NCBI RefSeq assembly: GCF_030412785.1
Contig: NZ_CP125295.1
Coordinates: 5,518,001-5,582,000 of the forward strand
DNA: 64,000 nt
Reading direction: 5' to 3'
Origin: Paraburkholderia sabiae
Lineage (GTDB): Bacteria; Pseudomonadota; Gammaproteobacteria; Burkholderiales; Burkholderiaceae
In this document: piece by piece, positions 37,583-47,009 of the stretch
Layout of the letters: each line of letters starts with the position of its first letter
Position numbering within the stretch: position 1 is the first letter of the stretch
Position numbers and translations under genes: made by a program
Notes under the pieces: generated by a model
Seen by the model: the letters and a program-made list of their open reading frames with translations, nothing else
Database searches by the model: none
Told to the model about the DNA's origin: nothing

Positions 37583-38395
37583 ATGACCACGCCGTCTCCT
37601 GCCGATTCCGTCCCGCCGCTCGATGCGTCGCCCGCCCGCGCGCTCGGCGAATTCATCCGCGCGCATCGCGAGCGTCTGTCGCCGCAAGCCGTCGGGCTGC
37701 CGCCCGGTCCGCGCCGCCGCACGCCCGGTCTGCGTCGCGAGGAAGTCGCGCAGTTGTGCGGCGTGAGTCCGACCTGGTACACGTGGATCGAACAGGGTCG
37801 GCCCGTGTCCGCTTCCGCCGATGCCCTCGCGCGTATCGCCGTCGCGCTGCAGTTGTCGCGCGCGGAACGCGCGTATCTGTTCGAACTGGCCGCGCAGCGC
37901 GATCCCGCCGAGCCGGACCCCGCCGCCGCCGATGCCCCCACGATGCTGCTCAAGACCGTCCAGCTCGTGAACGCGCCTGCGTACGTGCTCGACCGTCAGT
38001 TCACCGCGCTCGCGTGGAACGCGCCGGCGTCGGATCTGTTCGTCGGCTGGCTGGACGACGATCACGACCGCAACCTGCTGCGCTACACGTTTCTGTCGCC
38101 GGCAGCCCGCACGCTGATCGTCGACTGGGAAATCCGCGCGCGGCGCCTCGCCGCCGAATATCGCGCGGATTCGATCCGTCACCAGAACGACGCGCCCACG
38201 CGCTCGCTGATCGATTCGCTCGCCGCCGCCAGCGACGCCTTCTCGCGCTTCTGGGCGTCGCAGGACGTCAACGAGCGCGAAGGCGGCCAGCGCCAGTTCA
38301 ATCATCCGCGCGACGGCCTCGTCGTCTACAACCAGATCACCTTCAAGCCCGCGCACCGCGAAGACCTGAAGCTCGTCGTGCTGCTGGCCGAATGA
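37583..38395 (+). CDS. XRE-family transcriptional regulator with MmyB ligand-binding domain
   Basis: The protein (270 aa) has an N-terminal helix-turn-helix (about 20-85) with the diagnostic sequence RRTPGLRREEVAQLCGVSPTW followed by YTWIEQGR, and a C-terminal MmyB/PAS-like domain (about 110-265; YVLDRQFTALAWNAPASDLF). Members of this group regulate a neighbouring dehydrogenase or methyltransferase gene, often in response to a small or fatty-acid-like ligand. The divergent methyltransferase is the obvious candidate target, with paired palindromes between the genes. ATG 37583 is directly before the domain. Confidence 0.9.
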   Translation: MTTPSPADSVPPLDASPARALGEFIRAHRERLSPQAVGLPPGPRRRTPGLRREEVAQLCGVSPTWYTWIEQGRPVSASADALARIAVALQLSRAERAYLFELAAQRDPAEPDPAAADAPTMLLKTVQLVNAPAYVLDRQFTALAWNAPASDLFVGWLDDDHDRNLLRYTFLSPAARTLIVDWEIRARRLAAEYRADSIRHQNDAPTRSLIDSLAAASDAFSRFWASQDVNEREGGQRQFNHPRDGLVVYNQITFKPAHREDLKLVVLLAE

Positions 38396-38522
38396 TCGCG
38401 TCCGTCGGCGGAAAAGCCGCCCGCGCCGCGGGTGTTAAAATCGTTGTCTCCTTCAAGGCGACGCAGCAGGCAGCACGCATGCCGCGCCGTTCGCGTCTTC
38501 ACCTCGCACACTGCCCATCACC

Positions 38523-39929
38523 ATGACGTCCCAACTGCATAAAAAAGGCGAAGCCTGGTCGGCTCGCTTCTCCGAGCCGATGTCGGAACTCGTCAAGCGC
38601 TACACGTCGTCGGTTTTCTTCGACAAGCGTCTCGCGTTCGTCGACATCGAAGGCTCGCTCGCGCACGCGTCGATGCTGGCCGCGCAAAAGATCATCGGCG
38701 CCGACGACCTCGCGGCGATCCAGCGCGGCATGGCGCAGATCAAGGGTGAAATCGAGCGCGGCGAGTTCGAATGGCAACTCGACCTCGAAGACGTGCACCT
38801 GAACATCGAAGCGCGCCTGACCGCGCTGATCGGCGATGCCGGCAAGCGCCTGCACACGGGCCGCTCGCGCAACGACCAGGTCGCGACCGATATCCGCCTG
38901 TGGCTGCGCGGCGAGATCGACCGGATCGGCGATCTGCTGAAGGATCTGCGCGTCGCGCTGCTGGACCTCGCGGAAAAGAACGCCGACACGATCATGCCGG
39001 GCTTCACGCACCTGCAGGTCGCGCAACCTGTGACGTTCGGCCATCATCTGCTCGCCTACGTCGAAATGTTCTCGCGCGACGCCGAGCGCATGCTCGACAC
39101 CCGCAAGCGCGTGAACCGTCTGCCGCTCGGCGCAGCGGCGCTCGCGGGCACCAGCTATCCGATCGACCGTCATGCCGTCGCGAAGACGCTCAGCTTCGAC
39201 GGCATCTGCGCGAACTCGCTGGATGCCGTCTCCGACCGCGACTTCGCGATCGAATTCACGGCCGCGTCGGCGCTCGTGATGACACACGTGTCGCGCTTCT
39301 CGGAAGAACTCGTGCTGTGGATGAGCCCGCGCGTCGGCTTCATCGATATCGCCGACCGCTTCTGCACTGGCTCGTCGATCATGCCGCAGAAGAAGAACCC
39401 CGACGTGCCCGAACTGGCGCGCGGCAAGACGGGCCGTGTGAACGGCCACCTGATGGCGCTGCTCACGCTGATGAAGGGCCAGCCGCTCGCGTACAACAAG
39501 GACAATCAGGAAGACAAGGAACCGCTGTTCGATACCGTCGATACCGTCGCCGACACGCTGCGCATCTTCGCGGAAATGGTCGCGGGCATCACGGTCAAGC
39601 CGGACGCGATGCGCTCGGCCGCGCTGCAAGGCTTCTCGACGGCAACCGATCTCGCCGATTACCTCGTCAAGCGCGGCCTGCCCTTCCGCGACGCGCACGA
39701 AGCCGTCGCGCATGCCGTGAAGGTTTGCGACGACCGTGGATGCGACCTGGCCGATCTGACGCTCGACGAGATGAAGGCCGAGTTGCCGAACGTCGCCGCG
39801 CTGCTCGGCGACGATGTGTTCGGCTATCTGACGCTCGAAGGCTCGGTGGCGAGCCGGAACCATCCGGGCGGCACTGCGCCGGATCAGGTGCGTGCTGCGA
39901 TTGCTGCTGTGCGGGCTACGCTCGGCTGA
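38523..39929 (+). CDS. argH: Argininosuccinate lyase
   Basis: The enzyme (468 aa) splits argininosuccinate into arginine and fumarate, the last step of arginine synthesis. The fumarase/aspartase-superfamily signature [12 protein letters not shown] is intact, as are [13 protein letters not shown] and AGTSYPIDR. Length matches the family. It is a single gene with a TAAAAT hexamer about 85 bases upstream and an intrinsic terminator 22 bases after the stop. Confidence 0.96.
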   Translation: MTSQLHKKGEAWSARFSEPMSELVKRYTSSVFFDKRLAFVDIEGSLAHASMLAAQKIIGADDLAAIQRGMAQIKGEIERGEFEWQLDLEDVHLNIEARLTALIGDAGKRLHTGRSRNDQVATDIRLWLRGEIDRIGDLLKDLRVALLDLAEKNADTIMPGFTHLQVAQPVTFGHHLLAYVEMFSRDAERMLDTRKRVNRLPLGAAALAGTSYPIDRHAVAKTLSFDGICANSLDAVSDRDFAIEFTAASALVMTHVSRFSEELVLWMSPRVGFIDIADRFCTGSSIMPQKKNPDVPELARGKTGRVNGHLMALLTLMKGQPLAYNKDNQEDKEPLFDTVDTVADTLRIFAEMVAGITVKPDAMRSAALQGFSTATDLADYLVKRGLPFRDAHEAVAHAVKVCDDRGCDLADLTLDEMKAELPNVAALLGDDVFGYLTLEGSVASRNHPGGTAPDQVRAAIAAVRATLG

Positions 39930-39951
39930 TAACGCTTTCGTTCGAATGCTG

Positions 39952-39986
39952 AAAGGCGGACTCTCTTGCGAGAGCCCGCCTTTTTT
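39952..39986 (+). terminator. Intrinsic terminator of argH
   Basis: AAAGGCGG (39952-39959) pairs with CCGCCTTTT (39977 on) with an inner CTCTC/GAGAG stem and TTGC loop, followed by a T-run. Confidence 0.9.
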
Positions 39987-40103
39987 GTTTGTGCCATGTT
40001 TGCGCCGCGAAGACGCAGAGACAATCGGTCGCTCCCGTCTTTCCCTTGCTTTGCGCCTCGTCGGCTAACATCACGGCAACCCTCGGCTTTACGAATCACG
40101 GTC

Positions 40104-41024
40104 ATGATCATCCGCCCACAACTCCACTGGTTCCGCATGCTGCTCGCGTGGCGCGGTTCCGTGCTGCCCGAACTGCTGCCGCGACTTTGCCTGATCTTCG
40201 CGATCTCACTGGTCGCGCTCGGCGTGCACCTTCACGTGCTCCGGATCACGGTCAACGTCAGTACGACGCCGTTCTCGCTGATCGGCATTGCGCTTGCTAT
40301 CTTCCTCGGCTTTCGCAACAGCGCGTCGTACGACCGCTACTGGGAAGCGCGCAAGCTGTGGGGACGGCTGCTGAATGAAACGCGCTCGCTGACGCGTCAG
40401 GTGCTGACGATGCCGACGGGAGACATTCCCGCCAGCGATACGCAAGCCTTCGTGCACGCGTTGGGCGCATTCGCGCATGCGCTGCGGCATCAGTTGCGCG
40501 GCACGGATCCGGCGCACGATCTGTCGACGCGGCTCGACAAGCCGCTCTTCGAGCGCGTGATGGCATCGCGCTACCGGCCCGCGACGATCATGCTCTGGCT
40601 CGGCGAATGGACGCAGCGGCAGGCGCGCGCCGGCAAGCTCGACGCATGGACCGTGCAGGCCATCGACCGCAATCTGAACGGACTATCGGATGTGCTCGGC
40701 GGTTGCGAGCGGATCGTATCGACGCCGCTGCCGTTCGCGTATTCGGTGATGATTCACCGCACTGTGTATTTCTTCTGCGCGGCGTTGCCGTTCGGACTCG
40801 TGGAAAGCGTCGGGGCGTTCACGCCGCTGTTTTCGGTGTTCGTCGCGTACACCTTTATGGCGCTCGACGCGATCGCGTCGCAGATCGAAGAGCCGTTCGG
40901 CACCGACGACAACGACCTCGCGCTCGACGCGCTGTCCGCGTTCATCGAAGATGCGGCGCGCGATCTGCTCGCACAGCCGTGCCTCACGAAGATCGCGCCG
41001 AAGGACGGCTATCTGCTCAGCTAG
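40104..41024 (+). CDS. Bestrophin-like (UPF0187) membrane protein
   Basis: This 306-residue inner-membrane protein shows the bacterial bestrophin pattern: SLIGIALAIFLGFRNSASYDRYWEARKLWG split over the pore region, several long helices, and IEEPFGTDDNDLALDALS near the C-terminus. Bacterial bestrophins form pentameric ion channels; some conduct cations rather than chloride. The ATG at 40104 was chosen because homology begins at IIRPQLHWFRMLLAWRGSVL. It is convergent with the DUF799 lipoprotein operon. Confidence 0.9.
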   Translation: MIIRPQLHWFRMLLAWRGSVLPELLPRLCLIFAISLVALGVHLHVLRITVNVSTTPFSLIGIALAIFLGFRNSASYDRYWEARKLWGRLLNETRSLTRQVLTMPTGDIPASDTQAFVHALGAFAHALRHQLRGTDPAHDLSTRLDKPLFERVMASRYRPATIMLWLGEWTQRQARAGKLDAWTVQAIDRNLNGLSDVLGGCERIVSTPLPFAYSVMIHRTVYFFCAALPFGLVESVGAFTPLFSVFVAYTFMALDAIASQIEEPFGTDDNDLALDALSAFIEDAARDLLAQPCLTKIAPKDGYLLS

Positions 41025-41038
41025 AGTGAGCATGAGGC

Positions 41039-41076
41039 ACGACGCGCGCCGCCGATCCAACCGGCGCGCGCGTCGT
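41039..41076. terminator. GC-rich stem-loop between convergent genes
   Basis: ACGACGCGCGC (41039-41049) pairs with GCGCGCGTCGT (41066-41076). There is no T-run on either side, so if it ends transcription it would be Rho-assisted or pause-based. Confidence 0.45.
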
Positions 41077-41083
41077 CAGAGCA

Positions 41084-41764
41084 TCAGTCCGTGCCGTACT
41101 TCGGCGAACGCGGACCGTACATCAGACCGTTCGGGCCGCCGCTCGACAGCAGCCTGTTGCTCGTCAGTCCCGCTACGTCGTGCGACTCGTCGCTCAGCGT
41201 ATGCGCGACCTGCTTCACGGCCGCCTGCACGAGCGCGCCGATCAGCCCGCCGCCGACGTTGACATTGGTGCCCAGCTCCTTGCCCGTCGCGCTCGCGGAA
41301 CCGGACCACAGCGTATCGCCTGAACTCAGATCGACGAGCTTCGCATTCGCCGACACCACCGTCGTGCTGTCGACGATCATGTACTTCGAACCGTACTGCG
41401 AGATCTTCGTGTACACGGCGGCGTCCGCGCCGAAGATGCTGCGCAGTTTCTCGGGCGACACATTCTGGATGTCGGTCGGCGTGGTCAGGCCGTTGTGCTT
41501 GAACGTCTCTTCCATCTCGACGACGGGCACAACGTAGTAGCCGCCTTCGGCGAGCGGCAGCGTCATTTGCGACAGCATGCCGTACGTCGCGTTCACGTCC
41601 GCCGTGTTGTTGACGGGCGGCAGGACGAGAATCGATTTGGGCTTGCTGTTGCGGAACGCGGTGTAGTCGGCCTGACGCGGTGCGTGCGCCACGCACGCCG
41701 TCAACGACACGAGAACGGATAACGCGGCGATCAGTTTCAATGAGAAAAAGCGGGTGATGGTCAT
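41084..41764 (-). CDS. DUF799 lipoprotein (GNA1162-like)
   Basis: This 226-residue lipoprotein has a signal peptide and the lipobox SLTAC (Cys24). The DUF799 body includes SILVLPPVNNTADVNATYG and GADAAVYTKISQYGSKYMIV. It is the homologue of meningococcal GNA1162. Its ATG overlaps the stop of the DUF4810 gene (ATGA), and the CsgG-like gene precedes both, the same three-gene order as GNA1164-1163-1162 in Neisseria. The three are thought to form an envelope complex with no established function. Confidence 0.9.
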   Translation of the reverse strand: MTITRFFSLKLIAALSVLVSLTACVAHAPRQADYTAFRNSKPKSILVLPPVNNTADVNATYGMLSQMTLPLAEGGYYVVPVVEMEETFKHNGLTTPTDIQNVSPEKLRSIFGADAAVYTKISQYGSKYMIVDSTTVVSANAKLVDLSSGDTLWSGSASATGKELGTNVNVGGGLIGALVQAAVKQVAHTLSDESHDVAGLTSNRLLSSGGPNGLMYGPRSPKYGTD

Positions 41765-42126
41765 TGGAATTTGCTCAGGAGAAAGTCCATGTAGGTCGAC
41801 GATTCAGGAAACGACTGCTTTTCTGCGAGCAGTTCCTGCTTCGCTTCCTGGTCCTTGCCGACGCTCGCGTACAGCATGCCGAGATGCGCATGGAATCCCG
41901 GCGGCGCCGAGGCATTCTTCGCGAGCATCTGCTGGCGAGCCTTTTCGAGCGCGTCGATCTGTTCGAGCGGACTCTTTTGCCCCTTGAAGTATTCGTAGAC
42001 CTGCGGCTGATAGCCGTCCCATTGATACAGCGAAGCCGTCTTGGTGTTCGCGCATCCCGACAGCAGCGCGCACACTGCCGCGACGGGCAGCGCGAGGCCC
42101 GTCAGCCTGTTCTTGATATTCGACAT
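41761..42126 (-). CDS. DUF4810 lipoprotein (GNA1163-like)
   Basis: The small lipoprotein (121 aa) has lipobox LLSGC after a short signal peptide, then the DUF4810 segments SLYQWDGYQPQVYEYFKG and GFHAHLGMLYASVGKDQEA. The middle gene of the three-gene lipoprotein operon, it overlaps the DUF799 gene by four bases and follows the CsgG-like gene by 36. The TPR-like helical body suggests a scaffold or adaptor. Confidence 0.9.
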   Translation of the reverse strand: MSNIKNRLTGLALPVAAVCALLSGCANTKTASLYQWDGYQPQVYEYFKGQKSPLEQIDALEKARQQMLAKNASAPPGFHAHLGMLYASVGKDQEAKQELLAEKQSFPESSTYMDFLLSKFQ

Positions 42127-42162
42127 GGTCTCGTGGTTTCGAAGTGTTGTCGTTCTTGGTTC

Positions 42163-42840
42163 TTAGTTCGCCGCCTGCAACGCACCCGCGTCGACCTGTT
42201 CGACGAGATGGTTGACGGCTTCCTTGATGGCGAGGTCGAGCACCTTGCCGTTGAGCGTGGAGTCGTACGAAGCAGTGCCGCCGAAGCCGATGATCTCGCG
42301 GTTCGACAGGCTGTATTCGCCCGCGCCCTGGCTCGACGCGATCACTTCGGACGTCGTCGTATCGACGATGTTCAGGCTGACCTTCGCGTACGCGACCTGG
42401 CTCTTGCCGCGGCCCAGAATGCCGAACAGCTGCTGGTCGCCGACTTCCTTGCGGCCGAACTCGGTCACGTCGCCCGTGATCACGTAGTTCGCACCCTTCA
42501 GCTTTTGCGTCTTGTTGGCGATCGCAGCTTCCTGTTTGATCTCGCCGAGATTGTCGCGTTCGAGCACGGAGAAGCGACGGCTCTGCTGCAGCGTGGTGAC
42601 GAGGATGGTCTTCGCCTGGCTGCCGACGCGGTCGATGCCGTCAGAGAAGATGCCGCGCATATAGCTCGAACGGTTGTCGAACTTGCCGACGGCGACGGGG
42701 ACAGGTTTGCCGGCATACGGCACAGATGCGCTACTGACTACAGGCGTCGGCAGCGCGCGCGACGCTTCCGTCGCGCACCCGCTCAGTGCCGCAGCAACGG
42801 CCGCGGCGACGAGCAGTACGCAAGGTGATTTTGCTCTCAA
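42163..42840 (-). CDS. CsgG/HfaB-family lipoprotein (GNA1164-like)
   Basis: The protein (225 aa) belongs to the CsgG/HfaB family, whose best-known member forms the outer-membrane curli export pore. Lipobox is ALSGC (Cys22), followed by VAVGKFDNRSSYMRG, FSVLERDNLGEIKQE and LKGANYVITGDVTEFG. No curli subunit genes are present, so the family here probably acts with the two following lipoproteins. No in-frame ATG exists: the start is TTG 42840, with GGGATGAAC upstream; an ATG a few bases earlier opens a different frame. Confidence 0.88.
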   Translation of the reverse strand: MRAKSPCVLLVAAAVAAALSGCATEASRALPTPVVSSASVPYAGKPVPVAVGKFDNRSSYMRGIFSDGIDRVGSQAKTILVTTLQQSRRFSVLERDNLGEIKQEAAIANKTQKLKGANYVITGDVTEFGRKEVGDQQLFGILGRGKSQVAYAKVSLNIVDTTTSEVIASSQGAGEYSLSNREIIGFGGTASYDSTLNGKVLDLAIKEAVNHLVEQVDAGALQAAN

Positions 42841-43061
42841 GATTGTTCATCCCGTTCAAAGATTGGCCCATGTCCCGGAAGCCTTTTGAATCGGGCGTGC
42901 TATGTGCGCGCATCCATCCGGCGTTCCGGTAACGGAACGTAAGATAACGGCACATATCGACGCGACTTTAAAAAACTGTCACGCGAAGCACGACATTATG
43001 CTGCGCGCATGAGATGGCCGTGCGGCTCTGAAGGTTCGAACGGGATTGAAGAACGCACGGC

Positions 43062-43763
43062 TCAGTCGTTGCCGGCCGTGTCGCCCATGCGTTTGAGTTG
43101 CGCGACGCGCGCACCGACGATATCGACTTGCGAGTGCGCATCCATCAAGGGCACGGTCGCATCGCGGTAAGCGGTCCACGCACGTTCCGCGCGCGAGAGC
43201 ACAGGACGCGAATGCGCAGGCAGTTTCGCGTGCAATCGACGGTAGTAGCGGTTCAGATCGAACATCGCGTGCTCGCATTGCGCGTCGAACGAACACGCGC
43301 GCGGGCGCTTCTTCGGATCCTGATTGCCCGCCTGCGCCGCCGCGGCACGCAGCGCGAGCGCTCGGTCGCGCACCGGCTGCAGCTGCAGGTCGGCACCGGC
43401 CAGCTGATAGGACGTGCCGTGCGTCGTCGCGAGCACGGCGGCAAGCAGCTTGCCGTCGGCTTCGCGCCAGGCCTTCCAGCGCTTCTGGCTCTCGTCCCAC
43501 TTCTTGCGCTGGGCGTCGGTCACATTCGACTGCAGCTGCTGGAAGGACTGATCCATCGACGTCTGCCACGCGAGCCGCGCCGTGTCCATGCACTGCACCT
43601 GGCCGACCGTCGACGACATGTCCGCGCGCGCGAGGCACGTGCGCATCGATGCGTCGATGGGATCGGCGGCGGCGACTTCGGCATGCGCTGCGACGGGCGC
43701 GGCCAGCAGCGCAATCGACAGCGTCAACCCCGACGCGAGCGTGTGCAACGCCGTGCGCATCAT
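43062..43763 (-). CDS. Periplasmic LprI-like protein (DUF1311)
   Basis: This 233-residue protein has a signal peptide (SIALLAAPVAAHA) and cysteine-paired DUF1311 modules: CLARADMSSTVGQVQCMDTA, and later CSFDAQCEHAMFDLNRYYRRL followed by LSRAERAWTAYRDAT. Such domains occur in LprI-type lysozyme inhibitors, though most members are uncharacterised. Its ATG shares bases with the stop of the upstream decarboxylase gene (TGATG at 43761-43765), so the two genes are probably cotranscribed, an unusual pairing. Confidence 0.82.
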   Translation of the reverse strand: MMRTALHTLASGLTLSIALLAAPVAAHAEVAAADPIDASMRTCLARADMSSTVGQVQCMDTARLAWQTSMDQSFQQLQSNVTDAQRKKWDESQKRWKAWREADGKLLAAVLATTHGTSYQLAGADLQLQPVRDRALALRAAAAQAGNQDPKKRPRACSFDAQCEHAMFDLNRYYRRLHAKLPAHSRPVLSRAERAWTAYRDATVPLMDAHSQVDIVGARVAQLKRMGDTAGND

Positions 43764-46045
43764 CACGAATCGCGCACGCAATCGACGAAGTACTCGATGC
43801 GTCCGTTGATCGTTTCGCCGACGAGCCCGTGGATATCCGTATGGAAACCCGGGAAGCGCTCGTTGAATTCACGCGCGAACTTCAGGTAGTTCACGATGGT
43901 CCGGTTGAAGCGCTCGCCCGGAATCAGCAGCGGAATGCCCGGCGGATACGGCGTCAGCAGGATCGACGTGACACGGCCTTCGAGTTCGTCGATAGGCACG
44001 CGGTCGATCTCGCGGTGCGCGAGCTTCGCGAACGCGTCGGACGGCTTCATCGCCGGTTCCATGCTCGACAGGTACATCTCCGTCGTCAGACGCGCGATGT
44101 CGTTCGCGCGGTAGACGCTGTGGATCTGCTCGCACAGATCGCGCAGGCCGATGCGCTCGTACGCCGGATGCTGCGCGACGAACTCGGGCAGCACGCGCCA
44201 CAGCGGCTGGTTGTTGTCGTAGTCGTCCTTGAACTGCTGGAGTTCCGTGACCATCGAGTTCCAGCGGCCCTTCGTGATGCCGATCGTGAACATGATGAAG
44301 AACGAGTACAGACCCGTCTTCTCGACGATGATGCCGTGCTCGGCCAGATACTTCGTGACGATCGCAGCGGGAATGCCCGTTTCGCCGAATTCGCCGTCCA
44401 CGTCGAGGCCCGGCGTGATGATCGTCGCCTTGATCGGGTCGAGCATGTTGAAGCCGTCCGCGAGCGGGCCGAAGCCGTGCCAGCGGTCGTTCGGACGCAG
44501 CATCCAGTCTTCGCGCGAGCCGATGCCTTCTTCCGCCAGCTCTTCCGGGCCCCAGACCTTGAAGAACCAGTCGTCGCCGTATTCGGCGTCGACCTTGCGC
44601 ATCGCGCGGCGGAAATCCAGCGCTTCGGCGATCGATTCCTCGACCAGCGCCGTGCCGCCCGGCGGCTCCATCATTGCGGCCGCCACGTCGCACGACGCGA
44701 TGATCGCGTATTGCGGCGACGTCGACGTGTGCATCAGATACGCCTCGTTGAAGCGGTGTTTGTCGAACGTGCTGTTCTCCGAGTCCTGCACGACGATCTG
44801 CGACGCCTGCGAAATGCCCGCCAGCAGCTTGTGCGTGGAGTGCGTCGCGAACACCAGCGCGCCCGTACGCGGACGGCCCGCGCCGATCGCGTGCATGTCC
44901 TGATAGAACTCGTGGAACTCGGCGTGCGGCAGCCACGCTTCGTCGAAGTGCAGCGTATCGAGCAGATCGCCGAGCAGATCCTTGATCATTTCGACGTTGT
45001 AGATCACGCCGTCGTACGTGCTCTGCGTGATCGTCAGAATACGCGGCTTGACCTTCGGATTCTTCGCCAGCGCCTCGCGCGCGAACGGATTCGCCTCGAT
45101 CTTCTTGCGGATGTTTTCCGGCTTGAACTCGTCGCGCGGAATCGGCCCGATGATGCCGAAGTGATTGCGCGTCGGCGTGAGGAACACGGGAATTGCGTGC
45201 GTCATCGTGATCGCGTGCAGGATCGACTTGTGGCAGTTGCGGTCGACCAGCACGATGTCACCCGGCGCAACGGTGGCGTGCCAGACGATCTTGTTCGAAG
45301 TCGACGTGCCGTTCGTCACGAAGAACAGGTGATCCGCGCTGAAGATGCGCGCCGCGTTGCGCTCCGACGCGGCAACCGGGCCCGTGTGATCGAGCAGCTG
45401 GCCGAGTTCGTCGACGGCATTGCAGACGTCCGCGCGCAGCATGTTCTCGCCGAAGAACTGGTGGAACATCTGGCCGAGCGGGTTCTTCAGGAACGCGACG
45501 CCGCCCGAGTGGCCCGGGCAGTGCCACGAGTACGAGCCTTCGTCCGCGTACTGCACCAGTTCCTTGAAGAACGGCGGCGCAAGCGAATCCAGATACACCT
45601 TCGCCTCGCGGATGATGTGGCGCGCGACGAACTCCGGCGTGTCCTCGAACATGTGGATGAAGCCGTGCAGCTCGCGCAGGATGTCGTTCGGCAGGTGGCG
45701 CGACGTGCGCGTTTCGCCGTACAGGAAGATCGGGATGTCCGCGTTGCGCTTGCGCACCGCTTCGACGAATGCGCGCAGATCGATGATCGCGGGCGCGATG
45801 TCGGGCGCTTCGCCGTCGTTGTTCTCGACGTAGGGCAGCAGTTCATCGTCGTCGATCGACAGGATGAAGCACGACGCGCGGCTCGACTGCTGCGCGAACG
45901 ACGTCAGATCGCCATAGCTCGTGAGACCCAGCACTTCCGCGCCTTCTTTTTCGATGGCCTCGGCAAGCGCCCGGATGCCTGAACCCGAGATGTTCTCGGA
46001 GCGGAAATCTTCGTCGATGATGACGACGGGGAAACGGAACTTCAT
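43763..46045 (-). CDS. Basic amino-acid decarboxylase (Orn/Lys/Arg family, PLP)
   Basis: This 760-residue PLP enzyme decarboxylates arginine, lysine or ornithine, consuming a proton. The N-terminal wing domain is full length (VVIIDEDFRSENISGSG), the PLP core has PGHSGGVAFLKNP, LHFDEAWLPHAEFH and the Schiff-base lysine in FATHSTHKLLAG at about residue 405, and the C-terminal domain ends with TPYPPGIPLLIPGER. The close fit is to biodegradative arginine or lysine decarboxylases, but the substrate cannot be fixed by eye. GGAGAAT precedes the ATG. No antiporter gene is adjacent; a DUF1311 gene overlaps its end. Confidence 0.92.
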   Translation of the reverse strand: MKFRFPVVIIDEDFRSENISGSGIRALAEAIEKEGAEVLGLTSYGDLTSFAQQSSRASCFILSIDDDELLPYVENNDGEAPDIAPAIIDLRAFVEAVRKRNADIPIFLYGETRTSRHLPNDILRELHGFIHMFEDTPEFVARHIIREAKVYLDSLAPPFFKELVQYADEGSYSWHCPGHSGGVAFLKNPLGQMFHQFFGENMLRADVCNAVDELGQLLDHTGPVAASERNAARIFSADHLFFVTNGTSTSNKIVWHATVAPGDIVLVDRNCHKSILHAITMTHAIPVFLTPTRNHFGIIGPIPRDEFKPENIRKKIEANPFAREALAKNPKVKPRILTITQSTYDGVIYNVEMIKDLLGDLLDTLHFDEAWLPHAEFHEFYQDMHAIGAGRPRTGALVFATHSTHKLLAGISQASQIVVQDSENSTFDKHRFNEAYLMHTSTSPQYAIIASCDVAAAMMEPPGGTALVEESIAEALDFRRAMRKVDAEYGDDWFFKVWGPEELAEEGIGSREDWMLRPNDRWHGFGPLADGFNMLDPIKATIITPGLDVDGEFGETGIPAAIVTKYLAEHGIIVEKTGLYSFFIMFTIGITKGRWNSMVTELQQFKDDYDNNQPLWRVLPEFVAQHPAYERIGLRDLCEQIHSVYRANDIARLTTEMYLSSMEPAMKPSDAFAKLAHREIDRVPIDELEGRVTSILLTPYPPGIPLLIPGERFNRTIVNYLKFAREFNERFPGFHTDIHGLVGETINGRIEYFVDCVRDS

Positions 46046-46060
46046 GGGCGATTCTCCAAA

Positions 46061-46094
46061 AAGAACGACCGCTGCTCAGTGAAGCGCAGCGGTC
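46061..46094 (-). terminator. Intrinsic terminator of dcd
   Basis: GACCGCTGC (46067-46075) pairs with GCAGCGGTC (46086-46094); on the minus strand it is followed by TTCTTTTT. It lies between dcd and the decarboxylase gene, so those two are separate transcripts. Confidence 0.82.
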
Positions 46095-46127
46095 ACCCGG
46101 AACTGGTGATTCAATGCGCGTTGTTTG

Positions 46128-46697
46128 TCAGGTCTTCGGCAACGTCACGCCGTGCTGACCTTGATACTTGCCGCCGCGATCCGCATAGGACACATCGCAG
46201 ATCTCGTCGCTTTCGAAGAACAGCACTTGCGCGACGCCTTCGTTCGCGTAGATTTTCGCAGGCAAAGGTGTCGTATTTGAGAATTCGAGCGTAACGTGCC
46301 CTTCCCATTCCGGCTCGAACGGCGTCACGTTGACGATGATGCCGCAACGCGCATACGTCGACTTGCCGAGGCACACCGTCAGCACGCTGCGCGGAATGCG
46401 GAAATATTCGACCGTGCGCGCGAGCGCGAACGAGTTCGGCGGGATGATGCAGACGTCGCCCTTGAAATCGACAAACGATTTCTCGTCAAAGTTCTTCGGA
46501 TCGACGATCGTCGAGTTGATGTTCGTGAAGATCTTGAATTCGTCGGCACAGCGGATGTCGTAGCCGTAGCTCGACGTGCCGTAGCTGACGATCTTGCGAC
46601 CGTCTTCCGTCGCGCGCACCTGATTCGGCGCGAACGGCTCGATCATCTTGTGCTCTGCGGCCATGCGCCGGATCCACTTGTCGGATTTGATGCTCAT
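46128..46697 (-). CDS. dcd: dCTP deaminase
   Basis: The enzyme (189 aa) deaminates dCTP to dUTP for thymidylate synthesis. Typical segments are [11 protein letters not shown] at the start, [39 protein letters not shown] and [21 protein letters not shown] with the catalytic Glu. Length matches the homotrimeric family. The ATG at 46697 gives the normal start; the frame extends upstream without homology. A terminator follows. Confidence 0.96.
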   Translation of the reverse strand: MSIKSDKWIRRMAAEHKMIEPFAPNQVRATEDGRKIVSYGTSSYGYDIRCADEFKIFTNINSTIVDPKNFDEKSFVDFKGDVCIIPPNSFALARTVEYFRIPRSVLTVCLGKSTYARCGIIVNVTPFEPEWEGHVTLEFSNTTPLPAKIYANEGVAQVLFFESDEICDVSYADRGGKYQGQHGVTLPKT

Positions 46698-47009
46698 AGG
46701 TGAACGCTGCTGACGGGAGGTGAAATCAGGCCGGCTGACGCTTGCGCGCCGCTTTCGCAGCACGTGCCGCCGGACGAAAGGCGCTTATTTTACGCGAACA
46801 CGGCGGCCGTGCCCGATGCGAGCTGAATCGTGTTCGCTGATACGCCGCACGAGTCCTGGAAACGCGGAAGCAACGCTCGATGATGCAAAGCGAATGAGCA
46901 CGGATCTGGAAGCGGAAACAGGTGGAAAAACTGACTTTTGCGCGGCGCGCAAACGATTGGCAAGACGGAGTTGAGCTGCAGAGAAGCCGCAGAGCGCGAG
47001 CGGACGCGC
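46698..47009. other. Intergenic region between dcd and the SodC-like gene
   Basis: 312 bases. No gene, repeat or clear terminator was recognised; it should contain the dcd promoter on the minus strand. Confidence 0.4.

Noticed and set aside
42731..42955. Alternative frame starting at ATG just before the CsgG-like TTG start
   Set aside because: Its product is arginine-rich without a signal peptide, while the TTG frame gives a perfect lipoprotein signal and CsgG homology.
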